In this document: positions 16,633-26,244 of the stretch, piece after piece
Position numbering within the stretch: position 1 is the stretch's first letter
Layout: each line of letters starts with the position of its first letter
NCBI RefSeq assembly: GCF_013456555.2
Contig: NZ_CP059154.1
Location: forward strand, 1,426,001 to 1,490,000
Origin: Natrinema zhouii
GTDB lineage: Archaea; Halobacteriota; Halobacteria; Halobacteriales; Natrialbaceae
Direction: 5' to 3'
Length of the DNA stretch: 64,000 nt
The notes under the pieces: generated by a model
Told to the model about the DNA's origin: nothing
Databases searched by the model: none
Seen by the model: only the letters and a program-made list of their open reading frames with translations
Made by a program: the position numbers and the translations under genes

Positions 16633-18926
16633 GCGCCGACGAAGAACTCGCGAAGGACCTCGGGCTGCTCTCCGCGATCGCGATCGGCATCGGCACGATG
16701 ATCGGGGCCGGCATCTTCGTGCTACCGGGTACCGCCGTCGCTCGAACAGGCCCGCTCGCGGCGCTCACCTTCGTTATCGGCGGTGTTACCGCGCTGTTTA
16801 CGGCGCTCTCGGCCTCGGAACTCGGAACGGCGATGCCCAAATCCGGCGGTGCCTACTTCTACATTAATCGTGCGCTCGGCCCGCTGTTCGGATCGATCAG
16901 TGGGTGGGCCAACTGGCTAGGCTTGGCCTTCGCATCCGCGTTCTACATGTATGGGTTCGGCGAGTACGTCAACCAGCTCGTGGGCGCGCCGGCACTCGCG
17001 CTCGGCCCGATGACGATATCAGCGGCCCAGGCAATCGGGCTCGTCGGTGCGGCACTCTTTATCGCCATCAACTACATGGGTGCCAAGGAGACCGGCGGGC
17101 TCCAGATCGGCATCGTGCTCACGCTGCTCGCCATTCTCGGCGTCTTCACCATCGTCGGCCTCCTGAACGCCGATCTCGACTCGCTGCGACCGCTCGCGCC
17201 GGCGGGGACGACGGGCGAGGTGCTCCCGGTAACCGCCATCGTCTTCGTCTCCTATCTCGGCTTCGTTCAGATCACGTCCGTCGCCGAGGAGATCAAGAAC
17301 CCCGGCCGGAACCTCCCGCTGGCGGTCATCGGATCGGTCGTCATCGTCACGGTCGTCTACGCGCTGTTCCTCCTCGTGTTACTGGCGGCGGTTCCCAATG
17401 AGCTCGTCGCGAACAACGACACGGCCGTCGTCGAAGCGGCCGAACTACTGTTCGGTCAGTACAGCGTCTTCGGGTTCAGTCTCGGCGCGCTCGGCTGGGG
17501 GCTGTTGCTGCTCGGTGGGCTGCTCGCGACGGCCTCGAGCGCGAACGCGTCGATCCTCTCGTCGTCGCGGATCAATTTCGCGATGGGGCGAGAGCGGATT
17601 ATCTCGCCGTCGGTCAACGAGATCCACTCGCGCTTTGGCACGCCGTACAAGTCGATCCTGATCACCGGCGCGCTCATCATCGGCTTCCTCCTCTTCGGCA
17701 ACCTCGAGATCCTGTCGACGGCCGGATCCGTGCTCCACCTGATCGTCTACGGCCTGTTGAACATCGCGCTGATCGTCATGCGGGAGGCCGAACCCGCCGA
17801 CTACGATCCCGACTTCGAGGTCCCGCTATACCCCTTCGTTCCGATCATCGGGACGATCTCGTCGTTCGCGCTGATCGCGTACATCGAGCCGTTCGTCATT
17901 CTGCTCTCGGCGGCGCTCGTCGTCTTTGCGGGAGTGTGGTACCTATTGTACGCCCGCCAGCGCGTCGAGAGCGCCGGCGTCTTCGCCGGCTGGATCCTCG
18001 ACCGGTCCGAGGAGATGCCCGACGCAGCGGTGGCAGCCGCCGACTCGGTCCGTCCCGACGCCGCCAAGGCCGCCACGGGCACGAACGGCGGCGACTTCCG
18101 CGTGATGGTGCCGCTGTCGAACCCCCGAACCGAGAAGGAGCTCATCACGCTCGCCGGCGCCATCGCGAAGCAACGCGACGGCACGGTCCACGCGGTTCAC
18201 ATCGTCCAAGTGCCCGACCAGACGCCGCTCGAGCACGCCGAGGGAAGCGGGCAGATCGACGCCGAGTCACAGAAGCTCCTCGAGAAAGCGCGGGCCGACG
18301 TCGAGACGTTCGGCGTCCCGGTCGAGACGCATACGGTGCTCTCTCACCGCTCGTTCGAGGAGGTGTTCGACGCCGCCCGCACCTTCGACGCCGATCAGGT
18401 CGTCATGGGCTGGGGGCCGACCTCCCACGGTCGCGCCGAGTCGCGAATCGACGAACTGACCCACGACCTCCCCTGTGACTTCCTGATGCTGAAAGGGCGA
18501 GAGTTCGATCCCTCTCGGATCCTGCTGCCGACGGCCGGCGGTCCGGACTCGGTGCTGGGCGCGGACGTCGTCCGGCTGCTCCGCGACGAGTTCGACTCCA
18601 GCGTCACGCTCTTGCACGCCCTCTCCGGGGACGAATCCCGCGCGGAGGCCGAGCAGTTCCTCGAGGAGTGGGCCGACGAGAACGGACTGGGTGACGCCGA
18701 ACTGATCGTCGACGATCGGGACGTCGATACCGCGATCGGCGACGCGGCCACGGACGCGACCCTGCTGGTCATCGGTGCGACCGAGCGCGGGCTGCTCTCG
18801 AGAGTCGTCCGCGGCTCGCTGGTACTGGACGTCCTCGACGACGTCGAGTGTTCGGTGTTGCTCGCCGAGACGGCGCACGAGCGAACCCTCCGCGAACGAC
18901 TGTTCGGGCTCGAGAAAGAGGAGTAG
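16629..18926 (+). CDS. APC-family amino-acid permease fused to two UspA domains
   Basis: 765 residues. The first ~440 form an APC permease with about twelve helices and the signature IGTMIGAGIFVLPG near 20-33. After a linker, two universal-stress domains follow (about 480-620 and 628-750). The second carries VIGATERGLLSRVVRGS, which fits the ATP-binding loop of UspA. Such permease-Usp fusions are typical of haloarchaeal cationic or neutral amino-acid carriers; the cytoplasmic Usp pair is thought to regulate transport, possibly through a nucleotide. Proline dehydrogenase follows 89 bases later on the same strand, so proline could be a substrate, although this is not proven. Confidence 0.9.
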   Translation: MSADEELAKDLGLLSAIAIGIGTMIGAGIFVLPGTAVARTGPLAALTFVIGGVTALFTALSASELGTAMPKSGGAYFYINRALGPLFGSISGWANWLGLAFASAFYMYGFGEYVNQLVGAPALALGPMTISAAQAIGLVGAALFIAINYMGAKETGGLQIGIVLTLLAILGVFTIVGLLNADLDSLRPLAPAGTTGEVLPVTAIVFVSYLGFVQITSVAEEIKNPGRNLPLAVIGSVVIVTVVYALFLLVLLAAVPNELVANNDTAVVEAAELLFGQYSVFGFSLGALGWGLLLLGGLLATASSANASILSSSRINFAMGRERIISPSVNEIHSRFGTPYKSILITGALIIGFLLFGNLEILSTAGSVLHLIVYGLLNIALIVMREAEPADYDPDFEVPLYPFVPIIGTISSFALIAYIEPFVILLSAALVVFAGVWYLLYARQRVESAGVFAGWILDRSEEMPDAAVAAADSVRPDAAKAATGTNGGDFRVMVPLSNPRTEKELITLAGAIAKQRDGTVHAVHIVQVPDQTPLEHAEGSGQIDAESQKLLEKARADVETFGVPVETHTVLSHRSFEEVFDAARTFDADQVVMGWGPTSHGRAESRIDELTHDLPCDFLMLKGREFDPSRILLPTAGGPDSVLGADVVRLLRDEFDSSVTLLHALSGDESRAEAEQFLEEWADENGLGDAELIVDDRDVDTAIGDAATDATLLVIGATERGLLSRVVRGSLVLDVLDDVECSVLLAETAHERTLRERLFGLEKEE

Positions 18927-19015
18927 CCCGCTCCCCGCGCGACTCAGTCGTCGGAACCGGTCGCCACTCGAGAAACGGAGGAACACCCTTAGGCGTCGCC
19001 CCCAGACTATCTGAT

Positions 19016-19852
19016 ATGATCCCACCCATCGCGAACCGGTTCGTCGCGGGGGAGTCTCCTGCGGAAGCGCTCGAGCACGTCCGTCAACTGAACGATCACG
19101 ACGTGAAGGCCATCGTCAACCTGCTGGGCGAACACTACGACGAGTACGACCCCGTCGAGGCCGACGCCGCCGAGTACCGCCGGCTCGTCGCCGACATCGC
19201 CGACTCGAGGCTCGAGGCCTGCATCTCCGTCAAACCCTCGCAACTGGGGCTGGATATCGGCGAGGACGTGTTCCGATCGGAGCTGGACGAGATCGTCGAC
19301 GCCGCCGCCGATCATGGCGTCTTCGTCTGGATCGACATGGAAGACCACACGACGACCGACGCCACCCTGGACGCGTTCGAAGCGGTCGTTCGCGAGCGGG
19401 GAGGGGGCGTCGGCATCTGTGTGCAGGCCAACCTCCGACGGACTCGAGCGGACGTGCGACGGCTCGCCGACGTGCCGGGAAAGGTCAGGTTCGTCAAGGG
19501 CGCCTACGATCCGCCGGCCGACGTCGCGTACACGGACGGGGAGCGGGTTGATCAGGAGTACAGGGCCCTGCTCGAGTACGCGTTCGAACACTACGACGGC
19601 GGAATCGCGGTGGGAAGTCACGATCCGGCGATGCTCGAGTACGCGACGGCGCTCCACGACCGCTACGGCACCGCGTTCGAGGTCCAGATGCTCATGGGCG
19701 TGCGCGAGGACGTCCAGTACGAGTTAGCCGAGGAGTACGAGGTCTGGCAGTACGTTCCATACGGCGATCGGTGGCTATCCTACTTTTACCGCCGAGTCAT
19801 GGAACGGCGGGAAAACCTCCGGTTCGCGCTTCGGGCCGTCCTCACCGGCTGA
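19016..19852 (+). CDS. Proline dehydrogenase
   Basis: 278 residues from ATG 19016, the short monofunctional PRODH form; upstream in-frame codons are read-through of the intergenic region. It has the FAD/TIM-barrel landmarks FVKGAYDPP, EVQMLMGV and YVPYGDRW...YFYRRVMER, where the tyrosine and paired arginines bind proline. It oxidises proline to pyrroline-5-carboxylate and passes electrons to quinone at the membrane. The P5C dehydrogenase is not in the window. The APC permease immediately upstream may supply the substrate. Confidence 0.92.
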   Translation: MIPPIANRFVAGESPAEALEHVRQLNDHDVKAIVNLLGEHYDEYDPVEADAAEYRRLVADIADSRLEACISVKPSQLGLDIGEDVFRSELDEIVDAAADHGVFVWIDMEDHTTTDATLDAFEAVVRERGGGVGICVQANLRRTRADVRRLADVPGKVRFVKGAYDPPADVAYTDGERVDQEYRALLEYAFEHYDGGIAVGSHDPAMLEYATALHDRYGTAFEVQMLMGVREDVQYELAEEYEVWQYVPYGDRWLSYFYRRVMERRENLRFALRAVLTG

Positions 19853-19979
19853 TCGATAGTGGGTCCGCGTTCGTCCCGAAAAACGGATCGATCCACCGTC
19901 CTCCCGCCCTCGAAGCGGGTGCCCGCTGATCGATACCAAAGGATAGTCTAAAGGCAAACGGCTCCATCGTGATGGACAT

Positions 19980-20939
19980 ATGACGACGACGCTCGGAACG
20001 GCGAGCGCGGGGCCCGGTGAGATGGATACGGGCCGTCTCGAGGTCGGCGAGACACGAGACGGAAGCCCGTTCGGACTCCCGGTCGCCGTGATCAACGGCG
20101 CAGCTTCCGGAGACACCCTCTACATGCAGGCTGCCAGTGACGGCGACGAGCTCAACGGCGTCGGCGTTATCCAGCGCGTCGTGCCCCAACTCGATCCCGC
20201 CACCATTTCGGGAACGATTCTGATCGTCGGGATCGTCAACTATCACGCGTTTCAGGTCGCCGAACACCGCAACCCGATCGACGACACGAAGATGAACCGA
20301 GCGTACCCGGGGAACGAGAACGGCACCTCGAGCGAGCGGATCGCGGCCGCGACGTTCGACGTCGCGACCCGGGCAGACATCATCCTCGACCTCCATCAGG
20401 GCTCGACTAGTCGGATGCTCGACGAGGTCAGGGTGCGATGCGGAACGCGCCATCGCCTCTACGACGAGTGTCTCGAACTCGCGAAGGTCTTCGGCTGCGG
20501 CTACATCCTCGACCAGAAGGGACCGGACGGCCAGTTGGCTCGCGCCGCACCGAACGAGGGAATCCCGACCGTCGACCCCGAACTCGGCGGTGCCGTCGGC
20601 TGGGACCGGGAGAGCATCCGGAAGGGTGTCGACGGCGTCTTCAACGTCCTCCGGTACTACGGCTTCCTCGAGAGCGATGCGGAGCTAACACGGCAGACTC
20701 GGGCCAGTGGCTTCGAGCAGTACGGCGCTCCCAGTGGCGGCCTCGTCGACCTCCAGAAGGAACTGGGCAACCGGGTCGCGAGCGGCGAGACGCTGTTCGA
20801 GGTGACGACCCCGTTCGGCGAGCCGAAGTCGACCGTCACCGCCAACAGCAACGGGATCCTCTGGCGGATCCGTCGACTTCCACAGGTCGCGACCGGCGAA
20901 TACGTCTGCTCGGTCGGAACCGATATCGACTCTTACTAA
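19980..20939 (+). CDS. AstE/aspartoacylase (M14-like) family protein with altered metal site
   Basis: 319 residues of the succinylglutamate desuccinylase/aspartoacylase fold. The family's H-x-x-E zinc motif appears as D54-G-D-E57 (ASDGDELNG), with Asp in place of the first His. The second histidine is His139 in DLHQGS, and the substrate-binding N106-R107 (KMNRAYPG) is kept. A C-terminal beta-barrel part (~245-319) is present. It would deacylate an N-acyl amino acid if the Asp can hold zinc; otherwise it may have changed function. It is followed after two bases by a threonine-synthase-like enzyme, surely one transcript. Confidence 0.85.
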   Translation: MTTTLGTASAGPGEMDTGRLEVGETRDGSPFGLPVAVINGAASGDTLYMQAASDGDELNGVGVIQRVVPQLDPATISGTILIVGIVNYHAFQVAEHRNPIDDTKMNRAYPGNENGTSSERIAAATFDVATRADIILDLHQGSTSRMLDEVRVRCGTRHRLYDECLELAKVFGCGYILDQKGPDGQLARAAPNEGIPTVDPELGGAVGWDRESIRKGVDGVFNVLRYYGFLESDAELTRQTRASGFEQYGAPSGGLVDLQKELGNRVASGETLFEVTTPFGEPKSTVTANSNGILWRIRRLPQVATGEYVCSVGTDIDSY

Positions 20940-20941
20940 CA

Positions 20942-22102
20942 ATGCCCGCAAATCTCACGTGTCCCGACTGTGGTACCGTTTACGAGGCCGGTCCGGACGA
21001 ACCGTGGCGCTGTGCCTGCGGTCGCGGCCTGGAGTTTACCGAACGACCCCACCCGCAGGGCGATCCGCTCCCGCTCCACAGTTTGGACACGAGCGAGGGG
21101 CTGTGGACGTTCTTCGAGTTCATTCCGATCGAACAGCACGTCACGTTCTACGAGGGGTTTACGCCAATTGTCGACGCCCCCGAGTGGGACGCCCAGTTCA
21201 AACTCGAGTACGTGTTTCCGACGGGGTCGTTCAAGGACCGCGGCGCGACGACGACCCTCTCGCGGGCCGTCGAACTCGGCGTCGAGAAGGTCATCGATGA
21301 CTCCTCCGGAAACGCGGGTGCATCGATCGCGACCTACGCTGCTCGAGCCGGGCTCGAGGCGGACATCTTCGTCCCGGCGGACGTCAAGCAGTCGAAGCTG
21401 ATGGCGATCCAGCGGGCCGACGCTCGTCCCGTTCGAATCGAGGGGACGCGCGAAGACGTCACGGCGGCCTGTCTCCGGGCCGTCGAAGGCAACGCGGGCG
21501 GAGACGACGGGGCGGGAACCGACGGAAGCAGTGCACCGAGACAGACGGGCGAGGGCTGGTACGCCAGTCACGCCTGGAATCCCGCCTTCTACGCTGGGAC
21601 GATGACGTTCGCGTTCGAGGTGGCCGCCCAGCAGGGGTGGACCGTCCCCGACGCCGTCGTCCTCCCGATCGGCCACGGCACGCTCTTCCTCGGCGCGTAC
21701 CGGGGCTTCTCGCTGTTGAACGAGGCCGGCATCGTCGACGGAATGCCCCGCCTACTCGGTGCGCAGGCGGCCGGCTGTGCGCCCATCGTCGCGGCACTCG
21801 GCGGTGATACCGTCGACGCGGACGATGCGGGAACGGATATCGCCGACGGGATTCGGATCACCGAACCGGCCCGCGGCACCGAGATCCTCGAGGCGATCGA
21901 GGAGACCGACGGCGACGCGATCGCGGTCGGTGGGGACCCGATCGAGACCGCACTGGATCGACTCCACCGCAACGGGTTCTACGTCGAGCCGACCTGTGCG
22001 GTCGCGCCGACGGCCCTCGAACAGTACCGCGAGGCCGGCGTCCTCGACGACGACGCGGACGTCGTCGTCCCACTGACAGGAAGCGGATTGAAAACACTAT
22101 GA
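20942..22102 (+). CDS. Threonine-synthase-like PLP enzyme with N-terminal zinc ribbon
   Basis: 386 residues from ATG 20942. A zinc-ribbon knuckle is at Cys7/Cys10 and Cys24/Cys26; the PLP lysine is Lys98 in FPTGSFKDRGA, and the SSGNAGAS loop is at ~120-127. The PLP-phosphate loop reads PIGHGTLFLG. This is the threonine-synthase branch of fold-type II, but the pairing with an AstE-like hydrolase two bases upstream argues against ordinary threonine synthesis. It could beta- or gamma-eliminate the amino acid released by that hydrolase. A short dyad (GAACC-GCC-GGTTC) lies right after the stop. Confidence 0.85.
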   Translation: MPANLTCPDCGTVYEAGPDEPWRCACGRGLEFTERPHPQGDPLPLHSLDTSEGLWTFFEFIPIEQHVTFYEGFTPIVDAPEWDAQFKLEYVFPTGSFKDRGATTTLSRAVELGVEKVIDDSSGNAGASIATYAARAGLEADIFVPADVKQSKLMAIQRADARPVRIEGTREDVTAACLRAVEGNAGGDDGAGTDGSSAPRQTGEGWYASHAWNPAFYAGTMTFAFEVAAQQGWTVPDAVVLPIGHGTLFLGAYRGFSLLNEAGIVDGMPRLLGAQAAGCAPIVAALGGDTVDADDAGTDIADGIRITEPARGTEILEAIEETDGDAIAVGGDPIETALDRLHRNGFYVEPTCAVAPTALEQYREAGVLDDDADVVVPLTGSGLKTL

Positions 22103-22127
22103 ACCGCCGGTTCTGACGGTCCGATAG

Positions 22128-22664
22128 ATGGTCAGTCGACCGCCGACGTTCTGCCCCGATTGCGGCACCCGCCTCGAGTCGTTCACGTTCGAGAACCGCG
22201 AGCGCAAGCGCTGTCCCGCCTGCGAACGGATCGCCTGGCACAACCCGGTTCCCTGTGCCGGCGTCGCAGTAGTCGACCGATCCGGCACGGAGTCCGCCGT
22301 CCTCTGCGTCGAGCGCGGCGTCCCGCCGGGCGTCGGCGAGTGGACGATCCCGGGAGGACACATGGAGATCGGCGAGGAGCCCCCCGAAGCGGCCGCTCGC
22401 GAACTCGAAGAAGAGACCGGTATCAGCGTCGATCCCGCCGACCTCGAGGTTCTGAGCGCATCGACGATGCCGCCCCGAGAGGGGAAACACGTCGTCACGG
22501 TCCACTACGTGGCCGATCTGGCCGACGCCGAGGGGGAGCCGGTGGCCGGGAGCGATGCCACGGCCGCCCGGTTCTGGACGCCGGCGGCGTTCGATGCGTC
22601 CGGAGAGACCTTTCGACCGGTCCACGAACAGCGGTTCCGCGAGGCCGCCGCGTTACCCGAGTGA
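22128..22664 (+). CDS. NUDIX hydrolase with N-terminal zinc ribbon
   Basis: 178 residues. A zinc ribbon (CPDC near 9-12 and CPAC near 29-32) is followed by the NUDIX box GHMEIGEEPPEAAARELEEE with all canonical acidic residues. The ribbon plus NUDIX layout resembles NADH pyrophosphatase (NudC) and ADP-ribose pyrophosphatase relatives. It hydrolyses a nucleoside diphosphate linked to another group; the substrate is not evident. It begins 25 bases after the PLP enzyme on the same strand. Confidence 0.9.
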   Translation: MVSRPPTFCPDCGTRLESFTFENRERKRCPACERIAWHNPVPCAGVAVVDRSGTESAVLCVERGVPPGVGEWTIPGGHMEIGEEPPEAAARELEEETGISVDPADLEVLSASTMPPREGKHVVTVHYVADLADAEGEPVAGSDATAARFWTPAAFDASGETFRPVHEQRFREAAALPE

Positions 22665-22753
22665 GCGATGTCACTCGAGGAGTGGACCGATCCGTTGGAT
22701 CGAGACGGCGCGGGATCAGGGGATTCATTAGCGACCCGACCCAGATTCGGACG

Positions 22754-23431
22754 ATGAGCACACCGTCGTTCGCCATCGGAATCGCCGGCGGCACGGGAGC
22801 CGGGAAAACGACGGTCGCACGCACGGTCGCGGAGACCGTCGGTGAGGCGGTCACGCGGATCCCGATCGACAACTACTACCAGGACCTCTCTCACCTCGCG
22901 TTCGAGGAACGCCAGGCGGTCAACTACGATCACCCGTCCGCGTTCGAGTGGGAACTGCTCCGGGAGCAACTCGAGACCCTACTCTCAGGTCGGCCGATCG
23001 AGATGCCCCAGTACGACTTCGAGGTGCACAACCGCACGGACGAATGCGTCACCGTCGAGCCCTCCGATATACTCGTCCTCGAGGGAATTCTCGCCTTACA
23101 CGACGAGGAGATCCGCGAGCTACTCGATCTCCGGGTGTACGTGATGACCGACGCGGACGTCCGCATTCTGCGCCGGATCGAACGCGACGTCATCGAGCGC
23201 GGGCGCGACCTCGAGGGCGTCATCGACCAGTACCTCGAGACGGTCAAACCGATGCACGAGCGGTTCGTCGCGCCGACGAAGAAGCAGGCCGACGTGATCA
23301 TTCCCGAGGGCGCAAACCGGATGGCGATCGACCTCCTGATCGACAAGGTTCAGGCAGAACTCCCGGACGGCTCGAACCGTCTCGACCCCGTCGACCGCAA
23401 GCTGTCGTTCAACGATCGAACGGTAGACTGA
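22754..23431 (+). CDS. udk: Uridine kinase
   Basis: 225 residues from ATG 22754; upstream codons in frame are intergenic read-through. The P-loop GGTGAGKTT is at 12-20, the substrate motif IDNYYQD at ~38-44, and VLEGILAL marks the Walker B region. It phosphorylates uridine and cytidine for pyrimidine salvage. Length and motifs are normal for the family. It sits 89 bases after the NUDIX gene and 86 bases before argS, which has its own promoter. Confidence 0.92.
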   Translation: MSTPSFAIGIAGGTGAGKTTVARTVAETVGEAVTRIPIDNYYQDLSHLAFEERQAVNYDHPSAFEWELLREQLETLLSGRPIEMPQYDFEVHNRTDECVTVEPSDILVLEGILALHDEEIRELLDLRVYVMTDADVRILRRIERDVIERGRDLEGVIDQYLETVKPMHERFVAPTKKQADVIIPEGANRMAIDLLIDKVQAELPDGSNRLDPVDRKLSFNDRTVD

Positions 23432-23488
23432 CCGTTCCGTTTCGGTTCGACGCTGCGCGACGGCGCGCCGAGACGAAACCCGACATTC

Positions 23489-23496
23489 CTTTACTT
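23489..23496 (+). promoter_or_regulatory. TATA-like box of argS
   Basis: CTTTACTT is centred ~26 bases upstream of ATG 23518, giving a leaderless argS transcript. Confidence 0.5.
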
Positions 23497-23517
23497 GAGC
23501 CCTGAATACGGGCGGGT

Positions 23518-25296
23518 ATGTTCCTCTCCCTACGCGCGGAGGTCGAGGACGCCCTCGAGGGGGCGCTCTCCGAACTCGGCTTTCCGACGGACGATCTCGG
23601 CATCGAAGAACCGCCGGACGACGTCGAGAGCGTCCTCGCCTCGAGCGTGGCGTTCCGACTGGCCGGCGAAGCGGGTGCGCCCCCGCCGCAGGTCGCCGGG
23701 CAGGTCGCCGACGAGATCGACGCCGACGAACTGACCTACGTTTCGGACGTGCAGACGCAGGGCCCCTACCTCAACTTCCTGCCCAGCGACGCCTACCTCG
23801 CGGCGACGCTCGAGGCGGCGACCGACGATACCTACGGTAGCCTCGCCGACCGCGAGGAGTCAGTCGTCGTCGAGCACACGAGCGCGAACCCGACGGGACC
23901 GGTCCACGTCGGCCGCGCCCGGAACCCGATCATCGGCGACGCCGTCGCCAACCTGCTCGATTACGCCGGCTACGACGTGGACCGCCACTACTACGTCAAC
24001 GACGCCGGTCGACAAATGGCCGTCTTCACCTGGGCCTACGAGACGTTCGACGAGGACGACCTCGAGGACGAGCCTGAGCGCGACCGCATCGAGTACGATC
24101 TGGTGCGCTACTACCGGAAGGGCAACGCCTTCCTCGAGAACGCGCCCGACGAAGCGGTCGAGGCCGCCGAAGCAGAGATCGAATCGATCATGCAGGGCCT
24201 CGAGGCGGGCGACGACGAGGCCTACGAACGGGTCAGCGAGGTCGTCGATCAGGTCCTCGGCGGCATGACGGAGTGTCTCGCGCGCCTGCCCGCCGAGTTC
24301 GACGAGTTCGTCAAGGAGACGCGGTTCATGCGCAACGGCGCGACCGACGACCTCGTTGCTCGGCTCAAAGAACTCGACGAATCGGTCTACGAGGAAGACG
24401 CCTGGCAGCTCGAACTTGAGGACCACGGCATCGACAAGAACCTCGTCTTTCTGCGCTCGGACGGCACCTCGCTCTACGCCACCCGCGACCTAGCCCACCA
24501 TGAGTGGAAGTTCGACGAGTACGACCGCGCGGTGACGGTGCTGGGCGAGGACCACAAGCTACAGGCGAAGCAGGTCCGGACGACCCTCGAGTTGCTCGGT
24601 AACGAGACCGACCAGCTTCGGCAGGTGCTCTACTCGTACGTCAACCTCCCCGAGGGGAAGATGAGCACGCGCCGCGGCACGGGCGTCGATCTGGACGACC
24701 TGCTCGACGAGGCGATCGACCGCGCCCGCGACGAGGTCGAGGATCGGCTGGACGACCGCATCCGCGACGACGATCTGGACGAGGACGACATCGAACGCAT
24801 CGCCCATCAGGTCGGGATCGGCGCGGTCCGCTACGATATCGTCTCCAAGCAGCCGACGAAGGCGATCACCTTCGAATGGGACCGCGCGCTGGACTTCGAG
24901 GCCCAGTCCGCGCCCTACGTCCAGTACGTCCACGCGCGTTGCTGCGGGATTCTCGAGGAAGCGGGAATCGACCCCGAAACCGGCATGGACGACGTCGAGA
25001 CCGCCGTCGACGCCGACCTGCTCGAGACCGAGGCCGAACGGGACTTGCTCGAGACGATCGCGCGCTTCCCGGCGGTCGTCGACGAAGCGGCGGACGACCT
25101 CGAGCCACATCAGATCGCGACCTACACGCGCGAGTTCGCCGACCGATTCAACGGCTTCTACCGGGAGTGTCCAGTGCTGGCCGACGACGTCGATCCCGAG
25201 GTTCGCGAGGCTCGACTCGCGCTGGTCGCGGCCTCGAAACACGCGGTCGCGAACGCCCTCTCAATTCTGGGCGTGGCCGCGCCGCGGTCGATGTAG
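23518..25296 (+). CDS. argS: Arginyl-tRNA synthetase
   Basis: 592 residues, class I synthetase. The N-terminal additional domain (~1-105) is followed by the HIGH-type motif in [12 protein letters not shown] (122-133) and the KMSK-type motif GKMSTRRG near 380, then the DALR anticodon-binding domain at the C-terminus (RARCC and [11 protein letters not shown] regions). It charges tRNA-Arg. It is a single essential gene with normal length, transcribed from its own promoter. Confidence 0.95.
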   Translation: MFLSLRAEVEDALEGALSELGFPTDDLGIEEPPDDVESVLASSVAFRLAGEAGAPPPQVAGQVADEIDADELTYVSDVQTQGPYLNFLPSDAYLAATLEAATDDTYGSLADREESVVVEHTSANPTGPVHVGRARNPIIGDAVANLLDYAGYDVDRHYYVNDAGRQMAVFTWAYETFDEDDLEDEPERDRIEYDLVRYYRKGNAFLENAPDEAVEAAEAEIESIMQGLEAGDDEAYERVSEVVDQVLGGMTECLARLPAEFDEFVKETRFMRNGATDDLVARLKELDESVYEEDAWQLELEDHGIDKNLVFLRSDGTSLYATRDLAHHEWKFDEYDRAVTVLGEDHKLQAKQVRTTLELLGNETDQLRQVLYSYVNLPEGKMSTRRGTGVDLDDLLDEAIDRARDEVEDRLDDRIRDDDLDEDDIERIAHQVGIGAVRYDIVSKQPTKAITFEWDRALDFEAQSAPYVQYVHARCCGILEEAGIDPETGMDDVETAVDADLLETEAERDLLETIARFPAVVDEAADDLEPHQIATYTREFADRFNGFYRECPVLADDVDPEVREARLALVAASKHAVANALSILGVAAPRSM

Positions 25297-25363
25297 CTGG
25301 TTGACCACACGGCTGTTCACTATTGCGACCGAAAGAACACCGCTTCCGCCACCGAGCGGGCAG

Positions 25364-25891
25364 TCAATTCGTTTCTTCGGTCGTCTCGAGAACGCGACCG
25401 ATGAACTCGTCCTCGTCCATCTCGTCGTTGATGTACGCGAGCGCCCACTGGACGTCGACGTAGAACGACATCACCTTCGCGCCGTCGGACTCGAGCACCC
25501 AGGTGACGCTCTTGACCGCGGCCACGAACGCCTCGGGGTCGGAGATCGCTGATTCGATATTGCTTGCGAGCGACTCGAGTTCGGCCATCAGCACGTCGGG
25601 GTCGGTGGTGGTGGTCGTCGCGACGATATCGACCTTATCACCGTCCTTATTGACGTCTTTGATCGAAATCTTCTCGCTGTCGATCTTCAGCTTGTCATGG
25701 TCGAGCCCGGGAATGTCGGGTTTGTCGTCGGTCCCATCAGTTCCATCCGTTCCGTCGTTCCCGTCGTCGGAGAGCGACTCGTCGCCGTCGTCGTTCGAGT
25801 TGGATTCATCGCCGGTTTCGTCACTGGAACAACCGGCAAGCACGGTTGCGAGCGCTGCGCCACTGCCAAGGAGGATCTTTCGTCGCTCCAT
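25364..25891 (-). CDS. Predicted lipoprotein of unknown function
   Basis: 175 residues from ATG 25891. ERRKILLGSGAALATVLAGC is a Tat-like signal with a lipobox, so Cys21 should be lipidated and the protein anchored outside the membrane. An Asp/Ser/Gly/Thr-rich linker (~22-65) leads to a globular part (~70-175) with a strand-rich start and helical end. I do not recognise the domain. It is alone on its strand between argS and a MinD-like gene. Confidence 0.78.
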   Translation of the reverse strand: MERRKILLGSGAALATVLAGCSSDETGDESNSNDDGDESLSDDGNDGTDGTDGTDDKPDIPGLDHDKLKIDSEKISIKDVNKDGDKVDIVATTTTTDPDVLMAELESLASNIESAISDPEAFVAAVKSVTWVLESDGAKVMSFYVDVQWALAYINDEMDEDEFIGRVLETTEETN

Positions 25892-26244
25892 GGGCAAGGC
25901 ATCGAGAACGGCAGTGATTAGTAATCAGTTCGTTACTATCTCGAGCGCTGAAACGCCGCTGTACCGTCCCGATACCGGTGTAGAGAACACTATAGCGGTA
26001 TCACGCATCGGTATTGCAGACAGTCCAACTGAGTCAACCGACGCCTAACTCGGACGGAGCGGACCAGTCTGTAGTACGAACGGCCAGTGAAGATATCGAG
26101 CGTGACTCCCGAAACGGCTGTTCTCGTTCGCCACAGGCGGTTCAGGTGCCACCTACCGGTGACTGATTCGCTGGGTCTGTCCCGAGAAGGAGTCCACTGA
26201 GTGGATTCTGGGGAGAGGGCGCTGAAGCTGGCACCGGTGGCGCG
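25892..26244. other. Intergenic region without a recognised gene
   Basis: These 353 bases lie between the lipoprotein start and the stop of the MinD-like gene, both on the minus strand. The part near 25915-25940 is AT-rich, with AGTAA...TTACT half-sites, and may hold the lipoprotein promoter. I see no ORF with convincing coding character. Confidence 0.5.

Noticed and set aside
16316..16840. 174-codon minus-strand ORF overlapping the APC permease start
   Set aside because: It runs antisense through the first permease helix and has low-complexity Pro/Arg/Ser composition.
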